Source: Xestospongia muta | Taxonomy: Eukaryota > Porifera > Demospongiae > Haplosclerida > Petrosiidae | Direction of reading: 5' to 3' | Assembly: GCA_963693285.1 (NCBI GenBank) | Contig: OY848923.1 | Location: 7,278,451-7,342,450, forward strand | Length of the DNA: 64,000 nucleotides | In this document: piece by piece, positions 1-14,803 of the stretch | How the letters are laid out: each line of letters begins with the position of its first letter | How positions within the stretch are numbered: the first letter of the stretch is position 1 | The notes under the pieces: model-generated | The model's database searches: none | Told to the model about the DNA's origin: nothing | Seen by the model: the letters and a program-made list of their open reading frames with translations, nothing else | Position numbers and translations under genes: made by a program

Positions 1-54
1 CAGACAATGAACAACAACATATATACATTCCCCAGTATGTCATGGTACACTTAC

Positions 55-1803
55 ATAATATAACCACATTAAATTCCAGTTGTATAGAGCCCACACTATT
101 TGTAACATTTAGTACATAGACTACTCCATCTTCTAATGTAACATTAATTAGTGTTAAATTAAGTCCATGTTGTCCTGATACACTAGCTCTACCGTCATTT
201 AGAACATTTGAGACTACTCCATTGATATGACGAGTCCATGTCACTGTAGGATCAGGGTAACCTCCCTCGTAGATGACTAATAACTTCATGTCCTTTCCAA
301 CAGGTACATTTAATGTTGGCAATGTGATAGGAGTGATTTGAGGAGTAACTATAGAAGGGAAAAAGAGAAGGAAATAAGAGTTCTGTAAGTCAGGTAGTGC
401 ATAATTTAAACAGCACATTATTAATGGCCTTACCTGGTATATTGACAGTAACAGATTGATGGTTCTTTCCAACAATGTTGTTAGCTCTACAAGTATAACT
501 ACCAGCTTGTTTTGCTTGAATGTTAGTGATTGTGAGACGAGAGACCATACTAGAGAGCTGTTGTATAGTTACTGAGTTATCGTTCAATTCTATGTTGTCT
601 TTTAGCCAAGTAAAGGTTGGAGCTGGATCACCATTGCTATCATTACAAGTAATAGAGAATGTTATGTTTATAGAGACAATAATTTCTTTATTGTTGAGAC
701 AATTACAATCTGAAGAGAGATTGACTGAAGGACGAGCTAGAGAAAGAGAGAGAGAAAGAGAGTGAGAGAGAGAGAGAGGATACTAACAAGACCACATGTA
801 TGGTTGCCCCATTATAACAAAACGTTTTTTTTGCTGTTTATTATGATATGACTATCAACTCACAATGAATATCCAATGTGTGACTGGCAATAGCAGTACC
901 AGCTGAAGTAGTGACACGACATTCATACTTTCCCTCCATGGATAGTTGAAAGCCATTGTCTGGTGTAATGAACACTGAACTTTTAGTAAAGGTAATGTCA
1001 AATCCTTTACTAGTAGCAAGATTTGGTGTTAATAATTCATTGTTGAGATACCAAGTTATGTTAGCTTTAGAAGGTTCTGGATTTCCTGATACAAAAACTT
1101 TGAGTACCAAATTTCCAGCATCAGTTTCAGACTTTGTACTGAGTTCACTCTCCATAATTACAATTGGATTACCTTTAGAATGCACAGAGAGAAAACAGAT
1201 AAAGAGAGAGAATTGAGATACAAACAAAAAGGATAGAATATGCTAAAGATAATATTGTGTAATAATTACTTAGCTAGAAAACTGACCTTCAGCAATTTGC
1301 AAACTACGTGAGCCACTTGTTGATGTACATGTATAATTACCATTCATATTATTTTGAAAGTTCTGAAACACAAGTATACGATCAGCAGTGTCATCTGTGT
1401 AATATACTAAGGATCCACTATTGGGAGGATCATTGTTTACAATTACTCCCACACCATTCACTGTCCATGGTGTATTAGAGAAGTCATCACTTTTACATTC
1501 AATGCTATATGTTTGACCTATAATCAACTGAATACTGCGTGAGTGATCTTGGAAAAGTATGTTAGTTTTTCCTGTTCCTTTTCCACTGACTATTTTATTA
1601 ATAGCTAGTGTTGGTTGACCTAGAAGAAGAGAGAGACAAGTACAACACTTCAAGGTACACTCAATAATAAAAGTAAGAATTAGTAAAACTCAAGTTAGTG
1701 TTGACAGATGATTGAGGAATAAGTAATAATACTCACTTTCACAAAACAAGAATTGTAGAAAAAGAAAACAGTAAAGAGTGACAAGTTGACAACAGAACAT
1801 CAT
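55..1803 (-). CDS. Immunoglobulin-domain cell-surface or secreted protein, 5' part (3' part outside window)
   Basis: Five exons can be followed on the minus strand: 1803-1737, 1619-1287, 1172-864, 736-434 and 348-55, each flanked by GT/AG. Exon 1 starts with two adjacent ATGs and encodes a hydrophobic signal peptide (MMFCCQLVTLYCFLFLQF). Each later exon holds roughly one Ig-like domain: exon 2 has the paired Cys motif IECKS and GNYTCTS, exon 3 has NITWYLNN and GKYECRV, exon 4 has SITCND, FTWLKD and GSYTCRANN, and exon 5 has PTVTWTR. The Cys-Trp-YxC pattern is the core of Ig V/I-set domains. One domain per exon with phase-1 borders is typical of this class. The last donor at 54 leads off the window, so a transmembrane segment and tail cannot be seen. 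Adhesion or receptor function is inferred from the class. I do not recognise an orthologue. Confidence 0.82.
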
Positions 1804-2420
1804 TTTTTAGTGACACAATACTTTGCAAATAAGGAAGTGAATCAACCACAATTCCTAATAGTATACATGAGTCATGGACATAGTAGACTTAAGAATCACA
1901 TTACTCATTTAGACGACTGTCTAAAGTAAACAATTGTGAAATGTGAGTAACAAAATAAACATTGAATTGAGTTATTACAGTTTTAATGTTTTAATGTGAA
2001 GTGTATGTATTAATTCATAGTAGCAGTCCTGATCTATCATCTCATTATCATAGTTCTAACAATTATCTACATGAATAGTCAATTCCATAGTACATTTATT
2101 ACATTGGTAATAACAACTGTACGTGATGTTTACTTCATTGCATCAAATAATTTGTTATGTACATACAACCTATATAACCATATATTGGATAATGAAACTG
2201 CATGTATGACCTGCAATAATCAAATTCTTATTAATAATTAATTAATCAAAACTTTATAAAAGTGTAATTCATACATCAGAACTCATTGATAATATTCTTA
2301 TTGTTCTATTAACTATGATGTGTATTATAATGTAAAAACAATTACAAAATAGAGTGATATAAAAATGTCATTTTCTGGACACAATTATGATCATACAATG
2401 ATGTCTATACTAGTTAATAA
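1804..2420. other. AT-rich intergenic spacer
   Basis: Between the Ig gene start (minus) and the stop codon of the multi-PDZ gene (minus). It should hold the Ig gene promoter. I see no ORF, RNA gene or repeat array in it. Confidence 0.6.
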
Positions 2421-5400
2421 TCATGGAGCACGAAGTGTTAAAGTAATATCGCCATGGAAATGAGTGAGAGTATCTACAGCAGCCTTATGAGTGATACTTT
2501 CAAAGCTGATACCATTAACAGCTAAGATAATATCTCCTTGTCTAATTAGACCTTCTCTAGCAGCTACGCAATCTTTTGATATAGATCGGATACATATGGG
2601 AAGGTCACCATTAGGACTACCTTTACCCCCGGCAATAGAGAACCCTAGACCAGAGGGACCTCTTTGTAGTGTAACATAATGAATACTGTAAAAAGAGAGA
2701 AAAAGGATAGTAACAGAGATAACTGATAAAAGATGTACAATTATAACATTACAGTGGTCTCATTCTCAAACCTCACGTATGCATGTTTGGGTATGAAACT
2801 ACTAAATACTAATAATGCAATATTAACTTTAGCAAGGGTCTGATGCAGTTGTTTGCTATAGTTGCCTACTTTGATCGTAGTTCTTTATTACGAGGACCAA
2901 CTAGAGGGACATCTCCTCGACCAGTGTAAAGATGGTGACGAGTATCAGGTAAACTCTGACCGACCACATCTCGATATTGTTGTGGGTTAGGATGAGGTTG
3001 GTGTCTAAGAGGAGAGTAACCTTCGTCGTCCTCAAAGGAGGTATCTGATCTGAGAGGAGTAGTTCCCCTGTGTTCACTGCGACTTTTTGTGGAGTCACCT
3101 GGTGAGAGATAAGGAGGTGGATCATGTGGGCGTGGCAGTCTCTGGGAGGGAGAGGGGGAACGATAGAGGGAAGGTAGGTGTGCTCCTGAAAGAAAACAAT
3201 AAAACATGTAAATAATCATCAAGCAGATTTTGTCATACCTCTTTTATTTGGACTGGTATTATAATCAGAGGAGTCATAGTCTGCACTGCTGTATTGACGA
3301 GTAATACCTTTTGTTCTTAAATGATGGACTGTGAGAGAAACCTTCCCATAGCAATTCTGAGAGAGAGAAAACAAGAGTTATAAGGGATACAAGTCACCTT
3401 ATATTGCCAGACTTACTTGCAAGAGAGAGCTCACAAAATCCTGGCTAGCCGTCGATATATCTTCTCCATTAATTGACAGTATTTTGTCACCAGGATATAT
3501 TCGACCACTCCTATCAGCTACTTCATTTGGTAACTATAGCAACAAAGACACAAAACATAGAGCATTCTATTAACTACAGTACTTACCACTTCCTTGACAA
3601 CCACACCTCCATGAGTCCTGTGAAACAAAGAACATAGAAAAGTTAATACACAGCGAATCAATGTATTTTTAACTCTTTACTCACTCATCTTCCAGTATCA
3701 TTAGTCCAAGTCCACCTTGTTCTGGTTTTATTAACTCTACAATTTCAATCTCAGGATCTTGACTATAACCTGAGTATTGAACATTTATAATAATGCGTGT
3801 AAAATTCATATATACAATGTATATGCTTCTACTTACTTGATTTCTGTTCTCCTCCCTCAGAAGGTGTACGATACACTGTTAATTGAACTAGTACCGGAGT
3901 TTCCATGAGGACGTTCATAGCTTGATCTCGAGTTAAATTATCTAATACATGATCTCCAATTTTTAGGATCCTATCTCCTGGTTTGAGTCTACCATCTATT
4001 GCAGCTGGTGTCTTAGGATGTACCTTCTGAATATATATACCATCCTAGTAAGAAATATAGTAGATATACTAGAGTATACTGGAGTATACTGACCTGGTAG
4101 CTACCAATCCCTCCAGAAATCGCAATACCTAATGGTTCATTACCTCTGTATATATCAATATCACAAGGTCTACCAGCTGTAATATCTAAGAGGCTAGTAT
4201 CATATATGTACATGTACATGTATATAATACCTTGATCAGCAGTTGAAGTGAAATAATCAAGACCTTGTTTCATCTCTGTCTCTGTCAGTGCTCTGGAATT
4301 TCTGTTGCTATGACTACCAGGCTCCTCCCCTTTGCTCGTACCCGGTACCTTAGTGAGCTCTCCCAAATTATACTGGATATCACAGTCAACACTGACTGGA
4401 CGTCGTCGAGTAGAACGCTGAGCCTTGGATACCTAGTGTAACAAATGAGTAACCATAGCAATTATTAATGAGCAGTTTTTACTTTGTTTCTAAGAGTCAC
4501 TCCTTCTGATCTCACTCGCAGTCTCTTCTCTCCCATGTTTCGATGTTTCCGTGGTGACTTCTCAATTTTATCTTGTAGTTGAGGAGGGAGTTGTCCCTTT
4601 GAGGCTACTATCAAACTAACTGAACCTCTAGCACGAGCTTGTTGTAAAAGATGAGTTGCCTAATGGATGAAAGGACAGAAATATGGACAAAGGAAATGAC
4701 AACTTGTTACCTTTTCATATTTTGTACCTAACACTTTATGTCCATCAATTGATATAATTTTATCACCAATCTGAAGTTGACCCTCCTAGACAACAAAAGG
4801 AAGTACATGTATTTGGCAACAACATACAAGTTATATGTATCATAGCAACTAATACCATGGTAACAATCACCCTAACAACAATTACCATAGCAATATCTAA
4901 ACAACAATTACTTCATCAACAACATGTGTGCTTTCATAACAGTATAACCATAGTAACAGTTACCATAGCAATATTACTATAGCAACCATATATACATATC
5001 TCATCATAGCAACAATTGCCTTGGTAACAATCACCATAACAACATTAACATAGCAACAAAATGTATATGTCACCATAGCAAATGATTATAATGGATGAAA
5101 ACATATTATATCTATTACAAGATACTCACTTGTTCAGCAGGACCACCAGCAGATATACTAGTAACAACAGCATATGTCATTCCATTGACTTCTGACTCCG
5201 ATATCATAAATCCTAGACCTAATTCATCGTCCTATAAAGAACAGTGTCATATCATATTTAGGAATAATATGAAAAATAATGCGCCTTACTCGTTCTAGTG
5301 TAATGGCTTTTGCTAGAGGTAGACCAGACAAATCAACATTATCTGATGGAGACTAGACGAGGGAGAGAGGGAATAAGAGAGGGATGAGGGAGGGAGATAG

Positions 5401-8400
5401 ACATACAGACAGATACCTTATGTTGGTGTTGTACAGGTTGTTCTACTGATTGAGGTGTGTGAGTGATATGTTGTTGTAAAGAAAGAGGTATTGGTTGTTG
5501 TTGTCTTGTAGAGGAAGGAAGAGAAAGTTGTTGAGGTGGCAAGGAACCCACAGGATCTGGTAAAGGTCTAAGAGAAGAAAAAACATTAAGAAAATGATAT
5601 GTGAATCAAGGAAACTATTGTTTATCTTGTGGGATAGTGGATTGTGTTGAAACTAAAGTACTTAGACTATAATTACATTTAAAATATCTGGTTATATAAT
5701 GAAAGTGAATTAATCACACACAAGCTATTAGACATCAGGTAAATTACCAGTGTCTGATCTTTAGTTTGTTTAACTCTAACTTTCAATAACACATGAAACA
5801 AACAATTACAAACACTAATAATTAATGCCTGGAGTTATAACCTCTAGTTAATTAATGCCTGGAGTTATAACCTCTAGTTAATTAATGCCTGGAGTTATAA
5901 TCTCTAGTTATTATATGTATATCTAACAAATACAAAGATATATAGTTTAGATGGACTCTAGCAACAGCGAATTGAGTTTTTTATCATGACCTTTTGTTAT
6001 TAAGATTTCAATGAACAGAAAATTAATAGGCAAAGATTTTAAGCAAATACTATCACATGACAGTCACATGACTACATGTATTACCTGATAAGTATTAGTC
6101 CTACAACTGGAGATAACTGAGAAAGGAGATCAGACACTTCCTTTTGACTCCATCCCATAATACAGTGTTCATTGACCTGTCAAGTAGATAGAGAGGGTTA
6201 AAATAAAAAGAGAGGCAGCTTTATGGCAGCTGTACTTGTATAAGTTCATCTCCTCTTTTGATTTTCTTTGTCTGGTCAGCTACACTATTAGGATGTATCT
6301 GCATTATAATAACTCCACTGATTGGAGAATTGTCAGTTTTACAAATACTGAGACCTGAAAATAAAGAAGAAAATTAAGCATGTCCAATCCTTCTACTCCA
6401 TCTAACTGTCCATCAATCCATCTGTCCATTTATCCATCCATCCATTCATTCATTTGATCTTTTATCTATAAATTTACCTAATGATCCTTGGCCTTTATTA
6501 AGAGATACTTCATAAAGATGGCCTTTAGCATTAGGATACAACTGTCTTAATTGTTCATCTTCTTCTTCATCAATGGCCCATGATCCATCCTAAATAAAGT
6601 TTGAAATAATAAAATACGTGTACATTATACATGTACATGTATAAAATCAATAGGTTTGTCATTGAGTCATCACGTAAGGCAATAGTTCAATGTAAAGAAA
6701 GACTTAGTACTATAGTCTGCTGATCTGCATCTACTTACATTAGAGTGTAAAGGTGAGGTACTTACATTAGAGTGTAAAGGTGAGGTACTTACATTAGAGT
6801 GTAAAGGTGAGGTACTTACATTAGAGTGCAAAGGTGAGGTACTTACATTAGAGTGCAAAGGTGAGGTACTTACATTAGAGTGTAAAGGTGAGGTACTTAC
6901 ATTAGAGTGTAAAGGTGAGGTACTTACATTAGAGTGCAAAGGTGAGGTACTTACATTAGAGTGCAAAGGTGAGGTACTTACATTAGAGTGCAAAGGTGAG
7001 GTACTTACATTAGAGTGCAAAGGTGAGGTACTTACATTAGAGTGCAAAGGTGAGGTACTTACATTAGAGTGTAAAGGTGAGGTACTTACATTAGAGTGCA
7101 AAGGTGAGGTACTTACATTAGAGTGCAAAGGTGAGGTACTTACATTAGAGTGCAAAGGTGAGGTACTTACATTAGAGTGCAAAGGTGAGGTACTTACATT
7201 AGAGTGCAAAGGTGAGGTACTTACATTAGAGTGCAAAGGTGAGGTACTTACATTAGAGTGTAAAGGTGAGGTACTTACATTAGAGTGCAAAGGTGAGGTA
7301 CTTACATTAGAGTGCAAAGGTTAGGTACTTACATTAGAGTGCAAAGGTGAGGTACTTACATTAGAGTGTAAAGGTGAGGTACTTACATTAGAGTGTAAAG
7401 GTGACGTATGAATTCTCTTTTTATAACTCTGTACTAATATGTGTACAGGATTACCAGCATTCATTATAACATTAACTGCTTCAGATTGAGTAACTCCTCT
7501 CAAATCAATGCCATTAGCCTAAATATATTACAACAATTAACACAATAATTAATAGGGTAAAATTCCACCCACATCTAATATTCTATCTCCGATATTAAGT
7601 TGACCCTTAGTACTACTAAGACAAGCTTGTGATATAGCGTTAATAGCCACACCTCCACCCTCAATTTGACCTAGACTGAAGCCAAGTGATCCAGTCACGT
7701 TCCGTTTCACCTCTACAAGACGAGGGTGAGGATCTATGTAGCCTCCAATTTGTGGAGAGTACCCGTCTGAATACCCACTCCGAGGAGAGTCATGTGACCA
7801 CGTCCTCCCATTATCGTCCTGTTCTTTAAACATTCTTGATACTTGTGGGACTTTCATTTGATCAAATCCAACATCTCGGCTGCCACCATGTTGTCCGCTG
7901 ATATCCTCATATCTCTGAGAATATTGGGAATAAGGATAACGCTCTGATAAATCAATGGGATATCTAGGTAAGGCTCCACCCACTCCACTTCGTCGTAGCT
8001 GCTGTTGGAGTGCATCTAAATCATGTTGTCCTCCTCCTTGTGTTAGGTTAGGATGTGGAGCGAATTTATTGGTAGCTTGTGGTTTAATTGGAAGTTGAGA
8101 ATTTGACAACATTGCTGCTGTACGAGAGAGAGGTACTGATGAATACTGACCAGCTGAAACATATTCATTGTATTGGTGGGCTGGGTTTTGTTGCATAGCT
8201 CCACCCATCCCCCAGCTCATTTGTGGAGCACTCGGACCTTGTTGATACTCTGGAATATTCCACGAGAGAGGTTGTTGAGGATGGTAATGTTGAGCTGTGG
8301 GAGCAATGAGACCAGCATTAATAGGGTTTCCTTGAAATGCACCATAGGGAGGAGGTGGTTTGATTGGCGTGGGATGTTCCAAGTATCCGGTTTGCATTGA

Positions 8401-9028
8401 AATGGGTGCACGAGGAGGAAGATGAGCAGCTGGGTGATTATACTGAATAGGTTGACTTTGTTGTATCCATTGGTAACTATGTTGTTGTTGTGAGGGCATC
8501 ATGTTGGGAAGGGAGGGGCCAATGGGTGCAGTTAACATTGGTGCTTGCATGGGGCGGATACCAGCCATTGGATGATGTGTTAGTGGGTGCGTCACGTCAT
8601 TGTATTGGGTGCTATGTGAAGGACCTAGATGAATAGAGATATGGATGAATGGATGAATAAGTGAATGGATGGATGCTAGGACAAGCATGCAGACAGGATA
8701 CCTGCAGTATTAGAGAGTCCAACTCCAGTGTTGCTATGGTCAGTTGGTATACTATATGATACAGAGAATCCTTGAGGAGCAGGGAGATAAGTAATCCTAT
8801 AACAAACATAATATAACACGATATTTTAAAAAAATGTGAATAAAATATATGTCAGACACTGAAGCAGCTGACCAATCAGATTGCTCCCATTTACATTAAA
8901 TATAATCTATTACAATATAACATAATATGATTATTTGATAGTACTAACTTGACTTTGGTTGATTTTGCTGATGAGGCACGTTTCAGCATACTCCTTAAGA
9001 GGGAGAGAAATGGAGAAAGGAAGAGGAG

Positions 9029-9086
<58 letters not shown>

Positions 9087-12000
9087 CATGAACAACTAAT
9101 GATTGAATGGTGCTGATCAAACATTAAAGAACTAAATCTTACTTGACTTTAGCTAGACTCAATCCTTCCACTGACTTTCCATTAATAGCTAAAATCCGAT
9201 CTCCAACACGTATCCTTCCATCTTTACCAAGTACCGAGCCATTATCAATCTTCTTCACAACAACAAATCCTTTGTCTTCTGTAACTGTCATACCTTTAGT
9301 AGTAGAAATACAAAGAGAAGATATCAGTGAAGGTGGAAGAAGACATGATGGCAGAAGAGAATGGAACGGAAAATATTCAAGATTGCATAACGCCGACATT
9401 ATCAAGTGAAAAATTTGATAGAATATGAAAAATAGGTCTAAAAAGATTGTCCAGCTGTTCTTGTGGTTAGTGGATAGAGTTCCTTAGCAATACAACAGTA
9501 CAGAGTTGCTTCAGTAATGTACTGTGATAGTGAACTAATTCAAATTATCTTATTATAAACTATTTGCTTGCAGTAAGTTGCGTTGCTTTGTTTAAAAGAA
9601 AACCAATTCAAATCACAATATTGCAGTATCATAGGAAGTAGAACACAGCTGCTATGTAGATTCAACTAATACTATGACAAATTGTTACAACACTACAACT
9701 CAGCAGACAATCTGAGTCCTCTCTACTAGTACTAAGCTTGCTACAACTCTCAACAGACCTACTACAACAGTAGACAGTCCCTTAAATACTAAAGCTCCAA
9801 GACAATTAACCTCAAGTCAAACCACTAATGAGCGTACATGGCCAGACAGTGTGTACAGGTGGCCACAATTACTTTTAAATGATCAGAATACCTCGAGGGA
9901 ATAATCCTAAAAACTAGTGAATGACATTACCATGGCAACACAATGCACAGTAAGGCTATAGCATCATTGTGAAGCGTCATATAGAAACAAACAAGGTTTC
10001 TATATAAACATACCAATTAACAGAAGAAAGCAATCTGAAAGTGGAGAAATATCTTAACCAGTTCATACCAATCATGTCTTAAACTAACAAAGATAGGCTT
10101 CAGGGCAAACATGAGTACTCATAAAGTTGATGAAAACAGGCTTATCAGTTATTGTAAGTAACAATTGTAGTTGTTGGTAATCCAAAGTGAAAGATTGTGT
10201 AGAAGACATACATGTACATGTACATGTACATGTATGTATTGTAGACACGTGTGAAGTAATGTGAAACCTCATACAACACTTAATACCTTAAAACTGTCCT
10301 TACTAAAAGAGTGTCCTCAATATAGAGGTTGAATAGTACAATGAAGTATAGACTAGTATATAGTATAGTATATAGTATAGGACTAGAACAAGTGTTCTCA
10401 ATACTGTACATAATCTAGACTCCCTTTATAAAATGATCCACTTTATATAATAATAGTACTGATATTACCATCTTTCTTTCATACCTAGATTTGCTGGTCC
10501 CTTTTGGATATCTATTTCTCTTGGCTCCATTTCCATCTCTGCGGAATGTTCTCCAGCATCACTAGTATCAGGGGACAACCCATCTATATAGCTATCTTGA
10601 GATCGAGATGGACTGAAGACTCCCGTGGCATTACGACTTGCTCCCTTGCTATCTTGAGTTGATGATGGAACTGAGATAGCTTGACTAGGAGGTGGTTTAG
10701 TTCTCATGAGAGGGGAGGCTTGTTTAGGACTTGGTTGATTACTAGGAAAGGAAATATATACTTATCACAGTGACCTAGGATAGCTACCATTAGTAAGCTC
10801 TAGACTAGTAAACATCAGTACTTACCACAGTGACTTAGGATAGCTACCATTAGTAAGCTCTAGACTAGTAAACATCAGTACTTACCACAGTGACCTAGGA
10901 TAGCTACCATTAGTAAGCTCTAGACTAGTAAACATCAGTACTTACCATAGTGACCTAGGATAGCTACCATTAGTAAGCTCTAGACTAGTAAACATCAGTA
11001 CTTACCACAGTGACTTAGGATAGCTACCACTAGTAAGCTCTAGACTAGTAAACATCAGTACTTACCACAGTGACCTAGGATAGCTTACCATTAGTAAGCT
11101 CTAGACTAGTAAACATCAGTACTTACCACAGTGACCTAGGATAGCTACCATTAGTAAGCTCTAGACTAGTAAACATCAGTACTTACCACAGTGACCTAAG
11201 ATAGCTACCATTAGTACACTCTAGACTAGTAAACACGAGTACTTACTATAGTAACCTAGGCAACCTTACCTGGACAAATGCAAGTCTTGATAACTTGAGC
11301 TATATACTAAAGTCTCTTCAGAAGTAGACTCCATTAACCTCTGAGAAATGTGACTATTGTCACTGTTTTGAGAGGTAAGAGGATGTCGAGATGGCACAGG
11401 ATCATCACTTCGAGTTCGACTAAAAGATTGAGGAGACCTGGTCTTTTTACTAACAACACTGGGAGTGACACTCCTCGTCCCTGTCTTTGGTTGTGCACTC
11501 CTCTCGGAACTAGGTTCATCTGGTTCCTCTTTCTTATCTTTTTCATCTTCTTGCAAGGGGTCAACCTCGGTGTAAGGAGGGGGAGGTTCCTCATCTTCGT
11601 TAGGTGGTTTTTTACCTCTCCATTCACTCGATAACAAGTCTTCTCTTTCACCAGAACTATCACCTTCTTTCTTCTTCTTTTCCTTATCATCATCAGGACC
11701 AGCTTCCTCTAAACCCATCCCTGTACCCTGAGGGAAAATATAAATGAAATATATCAATATTATCATTGTTCATATGTGACTAAGTCTGACAAAAGGACCT
11801 TATGTCAACAAATCAATGTAGATATTATTAAACATAGTATATATAGAATTCTTTCATGTTATCAATAGTGTAAGTAAGTACATGTGTATATAAGCAGTAG
11901 TGGTTACTACAATTCTTTTATATCTTTCAATTTCCATATACAAAAACACCATTTAGTATTACAATGCACAATGTACATGTACATGTACATTATTATTATT

Positions 12001-14749
12001 CACCAATATCATATTATTATCATATTATAGTACAAGCTCAATATCATCCTCCATTGCTAAAGGACACATATAAACTATTGTGTATAATACAAGGAAGTTG
12101 AATCAACCAATAATAATATTACATAATATGGATATTAATAATGCTCAGTTCTAGTGTTGCCATGACAACAGTTGCTAAGCATCAATACAGGACAACAACG
12201 ATACATGTAATAACAATACATGCAACTAACAGGAGTGAGAAAGATTTTGTCGATGTCTTCTTTCTTCTTGTCATCGTCTTTGTTCTCCTCTGAGTCAAGT
12301 ATTTCATCTTCGCTTTGTGTTTCTAATAATAGCTGAGGGACATTGAATGTATCAGGACTGAAACTACTGGACGTGGAATCAAAGTCTGGACTTACAGGAA
12401 TGGGATGATTAACAACGAGATGTACTAGACCATCCTTTGGGAAAATAAACATCCAATTTACAATACAACTAAATACTAAATGTACTTAAAACAAAACAAA
12501 CATTGTTTTAGTAATAGAACAATACATTCCTGCCAAATATACAGTACTATTTAATATACAATGTTATTTAATATACAGTATTATTTAATATACAGTATTA
12601 TTTAATATACAGTACTATTTAATATACAGTACTATATAATATACAGTATTAGTTAATATACAGTACTATTTAATATACAGTACTACTAGTTAATGGAGAG
12701 ATTTAGTGTAGCAGGAGACACTTATCATTGTACCATATCTAATAGATTCTCCTACATATCACTGAATTACTATGTACAATATTAATAATAATAGTTATAA
12801 TTTAGTTAATATAGTATTAACTTACTGAGCTGACAGTCTTTAACTGTTCTACAGTAAAATCTAATGTGTGGTTTACTACAGAGACGCCATTGACACTGAT
12901 CAGTTTGTCTCCTTTCTGTAGTCGTCCATCTCTTTCAGCTGTACCGTCTGATACCAAAGAATGAACTAAAGTGACTCGATCACCAGGACTAGATGAATCC
13001 TAATGTAAGAATAATAGAATATATCTTAATTGTAAAAACATTGATCCAATACTCTATTGATTATCTACCCAACCATCTGTCCATAATTCTATTATCTGTC
13101 CATATCTCTCATTTCCCATCTGTCCATAATTATATTATCTGTCCATATCTCTCATTTCCCATCTGTCCATAATTCTATTATCTGTCCATATCTCTCATTT
13201 CCCATTTGTCCATAATTCTATTATCTGTCCATCTCTCATTTCCCATCTGTCCATTCATCCATTCATTTAATAATCCATCCGTCCATCAAAACTCACAGCA
13301 AAATCTAAAATACTAAACCCTAATCCATCAATCCCTTTGACCAGTTCAATTTCAGTAGCTTCAGTTTCCCAGACTGAACCAGGTACTGGAGACAGTACAC
13401 TAGTAGATGAGTCCTCAGATGCCATAGAGTGTCTCTGATTAGGACTAGTAGTCTCTGAAGACAACTCATCATCATCTTTATCGTTTGTAGCGCTAATCTA
13501 AGAATGAAATAAATAAATAGATAAGTTGATCCATGGACAATTGAGTGAGTGAGTAAATTAGTACTCAGTACAGGGTGGACATTATTATGCATTATACTGT
13601 TACATAATGGTGTTCCTAGACCACACCCCCAACTAGATCAGTACAGGGTGGACATTATTCCGCATTACACTGTTACATAATGGTGTTCCTAGACCACACC
13701 CCCAACTAGATCAGTACAGGGTGGACATTATTGTGCATTACACTGTTACATAATGGTGTTCCTAGACCACACCCCCAACTAGATCAGTACAGGGTGGACA
13801 TTACTGTGTATTATACTGTTACATAATACTGTTCCTAGACCACACCCCCAACTCTTAATACTTATTGTTATGCTTAAGAGTTAATTAAGGTTTAGGGGTG
13901 GGGTCTAGGAACAATATAAAAATGGTATAACATGTAATAAATTGACAAGTAGAAATTGCTCTCAGCTTCAGTAGATGAGATACTAATAACTGGATAATGA
14001 GTAGATAGACAAGTCAATGAGTTGATGAGTAAGTGATTTGAATGCGTAGATAATGGAGCAAGTGTTTGGATAGAACGACAAATGGATACCACTTAGGTGG
14101 CAATAATATTGAATGGACTAATAGTTACCTCGTGTAAAGACAAGAACCCCATTGAACTGTAGTAGCTATAATTAAGTTCTGATTGTAGGGATGATCTCTT
14201 TTCTTTTGTTTCTTGTTTGTGCTTCTCTTCCACTTCTTGTAAACGTAATTTATGTTCCTCTGCTTCCTTCTCTGCTCTCAATAGCTCATCTTCCTGTTCC
14301 TGAAAGTAACGAATGTATTGCTCACGTCGTAACTCAAACCTCTCCTTTAATCTAAAGAGAAAATATAATTTGATTAGATAAAGGGAAAAAAATATACACT
14401 ATTTGGGACTAAAACATGACGTTCACTAATCCAATGTTCATATCAACTGAGCTATAAGAATTCTGTCAATAAACACATTACCACATTGTCTATGAGGCTA
14501 ATACTTGCTAGAATTATAATAATCTTATTGTATCTTACCTTCTTCTCTCTTCTTCGTGTCTTTCTCTCCAAGATTGTCTCTCAAAACGACGAGAAAAGTC
14601 AGGCATTTGATAAATAGCTTGGAGAGCTGGAGAGGCTGATGTAAGACTAGTAGTAGTACTGCCGTGGTCATCTTCTGATTCTGACGTGGTAGGCTGTTGG
14701 ATCTCAATGGTCATTGGAAGTTCAGGAGTGCCTGAGGCTAGAGTGAGTG

Positions 14750-14803
<54 letters not shown>

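Larger units (their letters stand above)
12404..13355 (-). other. PDZ domain 5 (three exons)
   Basis: It has EIELVKGIDGLGFSI, then DGRLQKGDKLISVNG, then GLVHLVVNHP. An Arg/Glu-rich coiled-coil linker (RREQYIRYFQEQEDELLR) precedes it in the exon at 14351-14129. Confidence 0.88.

Noticed and set aside
6722..7407. CRISPR-like array
   Set aside because: The repeats are contiguous with no unique spacers, and the genome is animal. The same holds for the arrays at 10771 and 33045.
6670..7503. Long ORF of HSNVSTSPL repeats as a secreted repeat protein
   Set aside because: The frame is a product of the 27-bp intronic array next to a real exon; it has no start context or flanking coding sequence and is interrupted by a stop.
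9450..9520. tRNA A-box-like ggttagtggatag
   Set aside because: No matching B-box at the right distance and no stem.
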